Positions 44,766 through 52,845 of a stretch of DNA of 64,000 nucleotides are shown here, piece after piece (within the stretch, counting starts at the first letter, position 1; each line of letters opens with the position of its first letter). The position numbers were made by a program, and so were the translations under genes. Source of the stretch: Orenia metallireducens. GTDB taxonomy: Bacteria > Bacillota > Halanaerobiia > Halobacteroidales > Halobacteroidaceae. The notes under the pieces were generated by a model. It saw nothing but the letters and a program-made list of their open reading frames with translations. It did no database searches and had not been told where the DNA came from. The DNA lies in assembly GCF_003001995.1 (NCBI RefSeq), contig NZ_PVNB01000002.1, forward strand, positions 165,065 through 229,064, in the 5' to 3' direction.

Positions 44766-44814
44766 TAAAAAAACTATATCTTAAGACTAATAGTCTTAAG
44801 ATATAGTTTTTTTA
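44766..44814 (-). terminator. Terminator downstream of Crp/Fnr gene
   Basis: 49-bp palindrome around AAAAACTATATCTTAAGACTA with a single-base centre and long A/T flanks. Confidence 0.8.
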
Positions 44815-45043
44815 ATTAAATATAATAACTTATATTAGCTAGAGGTATGTGAATTCAAGAGGAGATTTTACTCGTTACTCGTCACTGATTACTAAAGTAT
44901 TGAAATATCTCGATTAAATTCAACTTTAGACTTAAAACAAAAATAAGGCTAATTCTATCAAAATAGTAGAGATTAACCCCAATATAGCTCTAACATATAA
45001 GTATAAACTTTCCCCCTTAACACCAAATAGATAGGCCTTTTGC
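44815..45043. other. Spacer with degenerate repeat end
   Basis: Between the Crp/Fnr stop and its terminator. It contains TTACTCGTTACTCGTCACTG and ACTAAAGTATTGAAATAT at 44868-44908, matching the right part of repeat copy E. A 39-codon hydrophobic frame exists near 44938-45055 but has no start codon. Confidence 0.35.
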
Positions 45044-45718
45044 CTAAATGGTCTCCTTCAATCCAGCCAAATCCTTAATCACTATCTTCTGCCTAGAAAC
45101 CAAAACTAGACCCTCATCTTTGAATTTATTTAAGGTTCGAGATACCGTCTCTCGTGAGGTTCCAATTAAGCTAGCCAATTCCTGTTGGGTCAAAGATAGA
45201 TTTATCTCCACCTTAGTCTCATCACCGACACCATGCTCTTGAGCCAAATAGACCAAAGCACTTGCTGTTCGGCTGGTAGTATCCTTTAGCCCCAAGTTTC
45301 TTATCCGCTGTTGTGCTCTTCTTAATCTTTTACTCATTACCTTCAATATTTTTAGAGCAATCTCAGGAATTCTATACATTAATTTTTCAATATCTCTACC
45401 ATTAATTATTCCTACCTCTGTATCCTCCATCGTAATTGCAGTAGCAGGATAATTGCCATCATCAAATAAAACTACTTCAGCAAAGATGTCCCCAGTCTTT
45501 ACTATATTGATAATCTGCTCTTCACCACTTTCTACCATCTTAATCAGTTTCACCTTCCCAGATTTCACAAGATATAGAGACTCCCCTAAGTCACCCTCAA
45601 AGAAGATGATTTCCCCCTTCTTATAGCTTTTAGTGATGATTAGCTTGCTTATCTCAATTAACTTCTCACTATCCAATTCAGAAAAATAAGGATGTTCCTT
45701 TAGAATATCTTTTTCCAT
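45044..45718 (-). CDS. Crp/Fnr-family transcription regulator
   Basis: N-terminal cyclic-nucleotide-type beta-roll (GEIIFFEGDLGESLYLVKSG, GEQIINIVKTGDIFAEVVLF), dimer helix, and Crp-type HTH (SLTQQELASLIGTSRETVSR, with RTLNKFKDEGLV). No cysteine cluster as in Fnr, so it does not sense oxygen through Fe-S. 224 aa; ATG after AGGAGGGG. Target genes are unknown; neighbouring genes on the same strand are DUF4912 proteins upstream. Confidence 0.92.
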   Translation of the reverse strand: MEKDILKEHPYFSELDSEKLIEISKLIITKSYKKGEIIFFEGDLGESLYLVKSGKVKLIKMVESGEEQIINIVKTGDIFAEVVLFDDGNYPATAITMEDTEVGIINGRDIEKLMYRIPEIALKILKVMSKRLRRAQQRIRNLGLKDTTSRTASALVYLAQEHGVGDETKVEINLSLTQQELASLIGTSRETVSRTLNKFKDEGLVLVSRQKIVIKDLAGLKETI

Positions 45719-45832
45719 CCAATCCCCTCCTTATTAATCTATTATAAGCTATATTTCTTTAATTGCAAGAAAAACCCCCTGTTAAACGCTGAAGTTGCCT
45801 TAGGGTAATAAAAGAATATGCCTATACTAATA

Positions 45833-46510
45833 CTATTTTATCTTTAAAACCTCATTAGAGCTATAACTCTGCTTCAACTTAAATTTTAATCCCTCTTTTC
45901 TCTGCTTTTCTGCTACCTTTTTAATCACATCAGAAGAGCTATACCTTCTTTTATCATTAATCAATCCCTGACTGGATAAAATATAGATTTCTTCCATCTT
46001 AGATTGAACTATCATCCACTCTTGATCTAACATATCACTGACAGAGTTAATTGGCATTTTAATTGTATTAGACTCTAATATTGAGTGAAATTCTCCCTCT
46101 TTATCTAAAGCACCTAACCTTACTAGGTAAATATTATTCACTTCTAAATCATTCAAGTAACAACTATCATCTGCTAATTTAATCCCAATCTCATAATAAT
46201 TATTATAATTTCTATCAAGGCTTAGATTATAAACTCTTAAAACTAATACATCATCATTGATATCTTCATATCCCAATTGTGATAATAATTGATCTAGTCT
46301 CCCAGTTGAATACTCCCAATATAAATGGGCTGTCTTAGGATTTTTAACCTGTAGAACAATCTTATCTATACCATATTTTTTAGGAAGGTGATATTGATCT
46401 TTCAAATTATTTTGATAGAAATCTTTTTTAGAAGCTTTTTCATCACCTTGGCTACTTAATGTTTCACCCCCTTCTAATTGATTCACATTCAAACCCTTAA
46501 CCTCTTCCAT
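45833..46510 (-). CDS. DUF4912 protein, copy 1
   Basis: The DUF4912 core is at about residues 40-155: PKKYGIDKIVLQVKNPKTAH, LYWEYS, VLRVYNLS, YYEIGIKLADDSCYLNDLEV, YLVRLGALDKEGEFHSILES. A charged N-terminal tail precedes it and a basic C-terminal tail with KKVAEKQRKEGLKFKLKQSY follows. No signal peptide. The core looks like a beta-sandwich of the carbohydrate-module kind. From memory, such genes often neighbour GH57-type glucan branching enzymes; here CBM25-type genes lie nearby. 225 aa, ATG after AAGGAGG. Confidence 0.8.
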   Translation of the reverse strand: MEEVKGLNVNQLEGGETLSSQGDEKASKKDFYQNNLKDQYHLPKKYGIDKIVLQVKNPKTAHLYWEYSTGRLDQLLSQLGYEDINDDVLVLRVYNLSLDRNYNNYYEIGIKLADDSCYLNDLEVNNIYLVRLGALDKEGEFHSILESNTIKMPINSVSDMLDQEWMIVQSKMEEIYILSSQGLINDKRRYSSSDVIKKVAEKQRKEGLKFKLKQSYSSNEVLKIK

Positions 46511-46702
46511 ATCTTATAACCTCCTTATGAAATCCCTTGCTAACAACTGTAATATATTTATTTATCAGCAGATAATTAAAGAACATATTTTTTTGGGAAA
46601 AATAATTTTATAATTTTCTGATAATTGATTTAATGACTCCTAATTAAATTTCTAATTACATAGCTATAAGATTATAATTAGATATTTGCACTCTATAAAT
46701 AT

Positions 46703-46732
46703 TTAAGGAGCACACTTTAATGTACTCCTTAA
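46703..46732 (-). terminator. Terminator of DUF4912 copy 2
   Basis: TTAAGGAG...CTCCTTAA with inner ACA/TGT pairs, directly after the gene on the minus strand. Confidence 0.6.
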
Positions 46733-46742
46733 TTAAATTCAA

Positions 46743-47216
46743 TTATAGGATAATTTGATTTGATTCGATCATCACATGAAATTTATCGGATCGATCAACT
46801 ACACCTAGTTTAGCTAAATATTTATGACCTTGCTTTAAATTATTTATGTAGCAACTATCATCAGCAAAACTAACTTCTAAGTTACTATAATCCTCAAGAT
46901 TATTACCTTCTGTTAAATCATAGATTCTTAGTAATAAATTAACCTTTCTTATGTCCTCATATCCTGCACTAAAAGCAGCTTTATTAATCTTATCAAAGGT
47001 ATATTCCCAGTATGCATAAACAGTTATAGGGTTTTTAGCTTCTAAAAATAGCTTATTACTATTATAATTATCTGGAATAGTGTAGTGGCTATTAATACTC
47101 TTTGCTGATAAATTAGCTCTTTTCTGTTGAGTTAGCTGACTTGTGCTAACAGAACCTTCTAACAAATAATTCATCCCTTCTAATCGATCGAAATATAATT
47201 CTCTAATCTCTGACAT
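46743..47216 (-). CDS. DUF4912 protein, copy 2
   Basis: Core only: HYTIPDNYNSNKLFLEAKNP, VYAYWEYTFDKI, LLLRIYDLT, DYSNLEVSFADDSCYINNLK, KYLAKLGVVDRSDKFHVMIE. It lacks the basic tail of copy 1. Start set at ATG 47216 after GGAGAGAGAGGAT; the longer frame starts 16 codons earlier and reads through this ribosome site. 157 aa, cytosolic. It has its own terminator, so it is a separate unit from copy 1. Confidence 0.78.
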   Translation of the reverse strand: MSEIRELYFDRLEGMNYLLEGSVSTSQLTQQKRANLSAKSINSHYTIPDNYNSNKLFLEAKNPITVYAYWEYTFDKINKAAFSAGYEDIRKVNLLLRIYDLTEGNNLEDYSNLEVSFADDSCYINNLKQGHKYLAKLGVVDRSDKFHVMIESNQIIL

Positions 47217-47436
47217 ATCCTCTCTCTCCTCTATAAAGATCTTTTTATAGTTATCAACTATCATCCAATATTAGAAAAACTCATCTTTTTATCACAAATA
47301 ACCTATATCAGTTATAACATTTATAATAAATTAGTCTATCTACTAAAGTATATTGAGACATATTCAAAATATTACTATAAGCCAAATTATTTCTTAAAAC
47401 AAATATCAATGAAATTAGATTATTATAATAGTTGAT

Positions 47437-47458
47437 GCCACAGAATAAATTCTGTGGC
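47437..47458 (-). terminator. Terminator of Gfo/Idh/MocA gene
   Basis: 10-bp stem GCCACAGAAT/ATTCTGTGGC with 2-base loop; moderate T content after it. Confidence 0.55.
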
Positions 47459-47496
47459 TTATTAATGCTTATTCAATTTAACTAAAACTTATAATT

Positions 47497-48558
47497 TTAT
47501 AATAATGTTATAGAAGGCTGTTGAACCTTAGTTGCTTCATCTACCTTAACTACCTTCTTCTCTTCTATAGATTTTAAAATTGCCAAGACAGTTTTAAGAT
47601 CACCAAATTCAACCTCTGGAGCAACTGAAATACTCTCTTGAAGAGTGAAGTCTTTATAGAAATTTAACAGCTCATTATAAAACCCTCGTTCAGGCTTGAA
47701 AGAAATCTGTTCTGAACTGCCATTATTATAAAAGACATTGACTATACCAGATTTTCTCTCTTCTAAATAAATCATTCCCTCAGTTCCAAAGATTCTTGTC
47801 CCTAACAATGGGCGTTGAGCCTCTTGTCCACTTGGAAAATAGGAGAACTGTCCAACCACACCACTTTTAAACTCCATATTGACATGGGCAGAACGATAGG
47901 GCATGTAATCCTCCTGTTGAGGTTGACCAAAGGCCTGTAAATTATCTATAGCCCCAAAGATGTGTCGAATCCCAGCTAGATTATGGATAGCACCATCTAA
48001 TAATCTACCACCAGGAAAGTCAGGATGCTGTCGCCATTCTTTAGCTGCAAAGGTATTACCTAACATATCTTTAGGAAAATCAGTGATATAATTGCTGATA
48101 AAGTAGATTACATCACCAATTTTACCTTGCTTAATTATATCCCTAATAATATTATTCTCTTCATTATATCTAAAGTTTTCAGCAATCATGACCTTAATCT
48201 TATACATATCAGCAAATTCGGTAAATTCTAAAGCATCTTCTAAATTGGTGGCAAGGGGTTTTTCACAGATGATATTGACCCCTACTTGGGCTATATCTTC
48301 TGCTACTGGGAAGTTATCCTCAATAGGAACCATGATATCCACAGCATCTAAAGTCTCCCGATTAATCATCTCTCTATAATCAGTATAGGCCTTATCTTGG
48401 CCAAGAGAGACCATTTGAGTAGCTTTCACTGCCTTATTCTTATCAACATCACAGCAAGCAACTATCTCATACTTATCTTGAAGTTCTTGATAAGCTGGAT
48501 AATGTAATCTTTCCCAAGCTAATCCGCACCCAATAATCGCTACTTTTACTTTTTGCAA
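47497..48558 (-). CDS. Gfo/Idh/MocA-family oxidoreductase
   Basis: NAD(P)-binding Rossmann start VAIIGCGLAWERLHYPAYQE, the family EKP motif in IICEKPLATNLEDAL, and the C-terminal substrate domain with GGRLLDGAIHNLAGIRHIFG containing the catalytic Asp/His. Members oxidise or reduce sugars, inositols or related cyclic polyols. TTG start at 48558, 9 bp after AGGAG, chosen over an in-frame TTG inside the ribosome site. 353 aa. Its position between DUF4912 and CBM25-type genes suggests a carbohydrate link. Confidence 0.88.
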   Translation of the reverse strand: MQKVKVAIIGCGLAWERLHYPAYQELQDKYEIVACCDVDKNKAVKATQMVSLGQDKAYTDYREMINRETLDAVDIMVPIEDNFPVAEDIAQVGVNIICEKPLATNLEDALEFTEFADMYKIKVMIAENFRYNEENNIIRDIIKQGKIGDVIYFISNYITDFPKDMLGNTFAAKEWRQHPDFPGGRLLDGAIHNLAGIRHIFGAIDNLQAFGQPQQEDYMPYRSAHVNMEFKSGVVGQFSYFPSGQEAQRPLLGTRIFGTEGMIYLEERKSGIVNVFYNNGSSEQISFKPERGFYNELLNFYKDFTLQESISVAPEVEFGDLKTVLAILKSIEEKKVVKVDEATKVQQPSITLL

Positions 48559-48717
48559 ATTTATCAACTCCTATAATATCTCTTAGTTTGATAATTGATT
48601 TTTAAAACTTAATTAATCTATACAATTATATCTTGTGCCTCAATCATTATCTTTATACTTAGCTAGTTCTAACAATTAAAGAACAGCTATTTTCATTATA
48701 ATTAGCATACTAGAAAG

Positions 48718-48800
48718 ATATTAAGAGAGTAACAAGTGACGAGAAGAGATTTTTACTCGTTATCCGCCACTTGTCACTGATTACTAAAGTGTCGTAATAT
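48718..48800. repeat. Dispersed repeat, copy E
   Basis: The 48559-48869 gap holds no gene. Left end ATATTAAGAGAGT and right end, on the other strand, ATATTACGACACTTTAG are inverted. Inside, ACAAGTGACGAG...CTCGTTATCCGCCACTTGT forms a hairpin. Same right-end sequence as at 44.9 kb. Confidence 0.6.
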
Positions 48801-48869
48801 ACCTACATTCTAATACTTCCAAACTATCAGATAATCAAAAGTTCCTAATAATCAACCTTTAAATTCTGA

Positions 48870-49736
48870 TCACAACAAATCATACTTTCTTAACACCTGA
48901 TTATTTAGATTCTGCTCAACAGCAAGCAATGACTTAAAATGTAATTCTAACAGATAATCTATCAAATTCTGCTGCTCTTCTTCTGAGATTATCCCTTGCC
49001 TTCCTTGCTCCTTACCTTTAATCCAGTACAGAGCATCATAGAGATTATCAAAGATAGGAAATCTACCTTTATCTGGGAGATTGAAATTAGAGTTAAGCTC
49101 AAGATTAACTACTACATTATAAATTCTAATCTTTTTATCAGAAATTATATTATAAAGCAACTCCTCTACTGCTTCAACATTACCTTGATTGCTTTTATAT
49201 GGATTAAAAAGCTTCTTATCTTTAGCAAAATTCCAATACTCCATATTGACCATACCACCTATTATCCCTGGAGCTTTCATCAGCTTAATTACATAAATAT
49301 GATTTAAACCAAAGATAATAGAATCAATCTGTTGTAAGTATTTATCACTACAAGGTAGATAAATGTTATTTAGGACTTTAAATTTATTATTGCCCAATAT
49401 ATCTAGCAAATTGGCTTTAAATCTCTTATCTAATTTATCTTCCCTCACTTTAAATTCTATATTCTTATGGTAGCTATGATATTTATATACCTTAGGACCC
49501 ATAATCCATACAGCAACTACCAATAATAGTATAAATAAACTAACTCCATATAGTGAATAACTATAGTAAGGGGTATATCTATAATAATAATCTAATCCAA
49601 ACAACAAGCTGAATAATATCAATATAGCTCCCAACAGAGCTTTTCTAACTTTCCTTCTCTTACTGATCTGCAAATCAACCTTAGTAAAGTATTCAGTCTG
49701 GTTATCACTCTTCTTATCCTTGACTATTATAGCCAT
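48870..49736 (-). CDS. Membrane protein with degenerate NERD domain
   Basis: Two membrane helices at about 32-48 and 60-79, then a NERD-like domain from 105: KVLNNIYLPC, QQIDSIIFGLNHIYVIKLMK, NMEYWNFAKDKKLFNPYKSN. NERD domains are predicted nucleases with a D...ExK site. The aspartate (D138) is present, but lysine stands at 151 where the glutamate is expected, so nuclease activity is doubtful. 288 aa; ATG after AGGAGAAGG. Monocistronic. Confidence 0.7.
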   Translation of the reverse strand: MAIIVKDKKSDNQTEYFTKVDLQISKRRKVRKALLGAILILFSLLFGLDYYYRYTPYYSYSLYGVSLFILLLVVAVWIMGPKVYKYHSYHKNIEFKVREDKLDKRFKANLLDILGNNKFKVLNNIYLPCSDKYLQQIDSIIFGLNHIYVIKLMKAPGIIGGMVNMEYWNFAKDKKLFNPYKSNQGNVEAVEELLYNIISDKKIRIYNVVVNLELNSNFNLPDKGRFPIFDNLYDALYWIKGKEQGRQGIISEEEQQNLIDYLLELHFKSLLAVEQNLNNQVLRKYDLL

Positions 49737-49816
49737 TCCTTCTCCTCCTAAACCGCTTACCCCAACTAGTTCTATATAAAATATTAGCTAATATTAAAAT
49801 TAGTGGCACTAATATA

Positions 49817-49935
49817 TAGATAATGCGACACTTTGTTTATTAGGTAGACAGGTGGGTAGGTGGTTAGGAACTGTCTAACTACCTAAATTTCTAACTCCTA
49901 ACCACCAAAGAAAAAGTATCGCAATATACCCATTA
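49817..49935. repeat. Dispersed repeat, copy B
   Basis: 119 bp, one mismatch by eye to 10701-10819, same orientation. It occupies the gap 49737-50076, which has no gene. Near identity over 39 kb distance indicates recent movement or gene conversion. Confidence 0.85.
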
Positions 49936-50034
49936 AGCTTCACTTAGATTAAGATAACTATAGTATCAACTAATATTTATTCATAGTATATAGCAACTAT
50001 TCAGAAATAATCAATTCCAGCCTATTCATAAAAA

Positions 50035-50058
50035 ACTTCGATTCTTAAGAACCGAAGT
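50035..50058 (-). terminator. Terminator of CBM gene 4
   Basis: ACTTCG(A)TTCTTAAGAA(C)CGAAGT hairpin with one mismatch; the minus side continues into TTTTTATG. Confidence 0.7.
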
Positions 50059-50076
50059 TAGAGGTTATCCATTTTA

Positions 50077-50391
50077 TTACACTAGACCTTGCCCATGGAC
50101 TATAGTATAAGTCCAGTTTTTTCCGTTGTTATTGTCCCAATTATCAGCACAGTCCTTAAAGCAGAAGTTAAACTTCTCAAACTCTGTTGGAACTTCTAGC
50201 TCTGCTGTCCAAGTATCTATATTATTATCCATTACTATATCCTTTGCCTGCTCCCAGATATCTCCATGTCTACTAAGACCAGCATGGAGATAAACTTGGT
50301 TGGCACCACTTTTAGCAAGTAAGCCATTATAACCTACTCTTACTCTCTGCCCTGCTTTAACAGGAAATGGTTCAATTCTTATCTCTTCCAT
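50077..50391 (-). CDS. Stand-alone CBM25/53-type starch-binding protein 4
   Basis: A single carbohydrate-binding module of the CBM25/53 type: VRVGYNGLLAKSGANQVYLH, two tryptophans (IWEQ, TWTAEL) and FCFKDCADNWDNNNGKNW near the end. Aromatic residues of this kind stack on alpha-glucan. It lacks a signal peptide and any catalytic domain, so it is a free cytosolic binding domain of 104 aa. ATG after AGGAGG. Fourth of four similar genes; it has an extra C-terminal HGQGLV. Confidence 0.82.
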   Translation of the reverse strand: MEEIRIEPFPVKAGQRVRVGYNGLLAKSGANQVYLHAGLSRHGDIWEQAKDIVMDNNIDTWTAELEVPTEFEKFNFCFKDCADNWDNNNGKNWTYTIVHGQGLV

Positions 50392-50453
50392 TAAAAAACA
50401 CCTCCTTTTTTTATTTATCCACTCTTTAATCTATACAACCTCAAAGTAGATTA

Positions 50454-50741
50454 TCAAAAGATATTATAGCTCCAATTATAACCATTATTATTGTCCCAAT
50501 TATTTGCAGAGTCCTTAAAACAGAAATCAAAGGTCTCCCCTTCTTGAACTTGTAGATTAGCTGTCCAGATACCAGAGCGGTTCTCCATCTTGATATCAGA
50601 AGTATTACTCCATTGGTGCTGTTTAGCTACTCCAGCATGAAGATAGATCTCTGCTGCACCACTTTTGGCAAGTAAACCACTATAGGTTACCTTAACTATA
50701 TCTCCAGCATTGATTGGTTGTGGATCTACTCTAACTTCCAT
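50454..50741 (-). CDS. Stand-alone CBM25/53-type starch-binding protein 3
   Basis: 95 aa, same module: VKVTYSGLLAKSGAAEIYLH, QWSNTSDIKM, IWTANL, FCFKDSANNWDNNNGYNW. No signal peptide. ATG after AGGAGT. No terminator is seen before gene 4 (62 bp), so those two may be co-transcribed. Only the ligand-binding face residues (W, N, Y) are strongly conserved among the four copies. Confidence 0.82.
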   Translation of the reverse strand: MEVRVDPQPINAGDIVKVTYSGLLAKSGAAEIYLHAGVAKQHQWSNTSDIKMENRSGIWTANLQVQEGETFDFCFKDSANNWDNNNGYNWSYNIF

Positions 50742-50788
50742 CTAACTCCTCCTTAGAATATAAATTTAATTAGATTCTCTTAAGCAAA

Positions 50789-50815
50789 ATCCTTCGATTA
50801 CAAGAACCGAAGGAT
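50789..50815 (-). terminator. Terminator of CBM gene 2
   Basis: 8-bp stem ATCCTTCG/CGAAGGAT, further partial pairing inside, followed by TTTTGCTT on the minus strand. Same core sequence as the hairpin at 50035. Confidence 0.65.
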
Positions 50816-50830
50816 AATCTCAACTAGCTA

Positions 50831-51121
50831 TTATATGATTGTATAACTCCAATTACGTCCATTATTATTATCCCAATTATCAGCAGAATCTTTAAAGCAA
50901 AACTTCAATTTAACAGGCTCTTTGAGTTCTACATTGGCTATCCAATCATTCTCTGCTCTATTCATCTTGATATTCTCTACATTGGTCCAATCATATTCAT
51001 AGGCCATTCCAGTGTGAAGATAAACCTGGTCTGCCCCACTTTTAGCAAGTAATCCATTATAGCGTACCTCTATTACATCTCCATTATGCATTGGCAGTGG
51101 TCTAACTCTTACCTCATCCAT
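50831..51121 (-). CDS. Stand-alone CBM25/53-type starch-binding protein 2
   Basis: 96 aa: IEVRYNGLLAKSGADQVYLH, DWTNVENIKM, DWIANV, FCFKDSADNWDNNNGRNW. No signal peptide. ATG after GAGGGGGAG. Closest by eye to copies 3 and 4. It has its own terminator. Confidence 0.82.
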   Translation of the reverse strand: MDEVRVRPLPMHNGDVIEVRYNGLLAKSGADQVYLHTGMAYEYDWTNVENIKMNRAENDWIANVELKEPVKLKFCFKDSADNWDNNNGRNWSYTII

Positions 51122-51301
51122 TACTATCTCCCCCTCTTAATTATTATCACAAGTTTAATTTATGTGTTTTTCGTTATTTTTATAATATTTTTTAATATTT
51201 ATTTTAACTATGATTACTATTTCACTAAATCAATTAAAATCTACTAATTTAGCTCTTAAAAAATATTTACTGCTAAATTTTTATTTCTATAATAAATTAT
51301 T

Positions 51302-51323
51302 GACTTAGATAGCTATCTAAGTC
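51302..51323 (-). terminator. Terminator of CBM gene 1
   Basis: Perfect 22-bp palindrome GACTTAGATAG/CTATCTAAGTC; weak T tract. Confidence 0.55.
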
Positions 51324-51347
51324 TCTTACTGTAAAATCAATTATACT

Positions 51348-51638
51348 TCATTTAAAGATTTTATAGCTCCAATTCTCTCCATGATTATTATCCCAATGCT
51401 CAGCAGAATCTTTAAAACAGAAGTTTAATCTATTATCATAATCCTCTACTCTAATATCTGCTATCCACCCCTCTTGATTATGTTCCATAGCAATATCAGT
51501 TACGTAATCCCAGTTTTGATAACCCAATCCAGCATGTAAGTAGATTTGTTCTGTATCATCTTTACTGAGGATTCCATTATACTTGACTCTGATTTTATTT
51601 CCATTCTTGGTTGCTAAAGGATATACTACTATCCCCAT
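51348..51638 (-). CDS. Stand-alone CBM25/53-type starch-binding protein 1
   Basis: 96 aa and the most diverged of the four: IRVKYNGILSKDDTEQIYLH, NWDYVTDIAM, GWIADI, FCFKDSAEHWDNNHGENW. The AKSGA loop is replaced by SKDDTE. No signal peptide; ATG after AAGGAGG. It lies 226 bp upstream of copy 2 with a hairpin between. Confidence 0.82.
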   Translation of the reverse strand: MGIVVYPLATKNGNKIRVKYNGILSKDDTEQIYLHAGLGYQNWDYVTDIAMEHNQEGWIADIRVEDYDNRLNFCFKDSAEHWDNNHGENWSYKIFK

Positions 51639-51725
51639 TGTTTTCCTCCTTATTTAGACTGCTTTTCTTCTTAATTTGTGCTATTTTATAATATTTATTA
51701 AGGAAAAATTTCTCCAGCTAAAGAT

Positions 51726-51765
51726 AAAAGGCTATCAATTGGTTAAAACCAATTGATAGCCTTTT
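51726..51765 (-). terminator. Terminator of FliD-like gene
   Basis: Perfect 19-bp stem AAAAGGCTATCAATTGGTT with 2-base loop. Confidence 0.8.
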
Positions 51766-51781
51766 AAATTAATCTCAGCTC

Positions 51782-52753
51782 TTATGTGATAACATCCATC
51801 AATAGACCATTCTCCCTTTCATCAAAAAAATAATCTATCGAGCTGTCTTCTGTATATAACTCAAAATCTGACCATCTATCAAGGTCATAGTCTGGAAAAT
51901 CAATATATTTAGAGAAAGGATTGGATAATACTTCATCGACCTTGTGGTTTATTTGCTTAGCTATTCCTAAATTATCTCCTAAAGTCTCTTCAAGCAAATA
52001 TTTGTCCTTATCTAAATTATCTTTAAATAAAGGCTCATCAAGAATTAATCTATTATCTTCCGAAACATTAATTCCTATCTCTTCTAACTTTGACTCTTTA
52101 AAACCAATAATCTCATTAAAGTCTTCTAAAATACTACTAACATTAATATTATCAGGATTTAATTCTAACAGATCTAAAGTCTGATTATAGTTCTCAATAA
52201 AAGCTTGAACCCCTTCTATAATCTTTTTATCATTACCTTCAACTCTAACTTCTGCTAAACCCTTACCTTCTAATTCAATAGTTAAACCTTCATCTAATAG
52301 TTCAATCTCATTACTTGATGATGTAAATTCCTCACCATTAATTGTAAATTGAGCATCCTTTGATAGTTGTGCTGATTGATCTTGAGCAAGTTTATCTACT
52401 TCAATTGTATAAAGACCTTCTTCACTTCCTGGTTCCACCATTAATTCAGCTACGTCAGGATTAGAATTGACTACACTTCTTTTTTGAAATACTGAGGATT
52501 CATAATCAGTTACTAGCTTGCTTGTAGACTCTTTTAAAGTATTCATACTTTCTCTAAATTCATCTAAATAGTTAGTTACTCTATTAGTAATTTGCTTACT
52601 AACAATCTTATTGCTTTCTTTCATACTAGTTTCATTATTATATAGTGGGCTATCCTTTATTAGATTAAAAGAATATCTAACACGTGGTTTAATATCTGAA
52701 TAATCAGCAAGACTCTCATAATAATCATAGCTTCCAATTCTATCGACCATCAT
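51782..52753 (-). CDS. FliD-like (flagellar cap/hook-associated 2) protein
   Basis: Resembles the N-terminal and part of the central region of FliD: YTIEVDKLAQDQSAQLSKDA and FTINGEEFTSSSNEIELLDE are the hook-associated domain signature. At 323 aa it is shorter than usual FliD, and the end (ELYTEDSSIDYFFDERENG) is acidic, unlike the polymerising coiled coil of FliD. No other flagellar gene is nearby. It may be a FliD relative recruited for another surface role. ATG-ATG start after AAGGGGG. Confidence 0.68.
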   Translation of the reverse strand: MMVDRIGSYDYYESLADYSDIKPRVRYSFNLIKDSPLYNNETSMKESNKIVSKQITNRVTNYLDEFRESMNTLKESTSKLVTDYESSVFQKRSVVNSNPDVAELMVEPGSEEGLYTIEVDKLAQDQSAQLSKDAQFTINGEEFTSSSNEIELLDEGLTIELEGKGLAEVRVEGNDKKIIEGVQAFIENYNQTLDLLELNPDNINVSSILEDFNEIIGFKESKLEEIGINVSEDNRLILDEPLFKDNLDKDKYLLEETLGDNLGIAKQINHKVDEVLSNPFSKYIDFPDYDLDRWSDFELYTEDSSIDYFFDERENGLLMDVIT

Positions 52754-52845
52754 GTTGATCGCCCCCTTTAACTACTATCTAATTTTATTATAAAGGATAT
52801 CTATCTATTCTGCAAACTAGTAACAATTACTAATTAATAGAGATA

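Noticed and set aside
44938..45055. 39-codon hydrophobic frame after the Crp/Fnr gene (ends in ILIELALFLF)
   Set aside because: It follows an AAGGAG, but no ATG, GTG or TTG is placed for its use; not listed as a gene.
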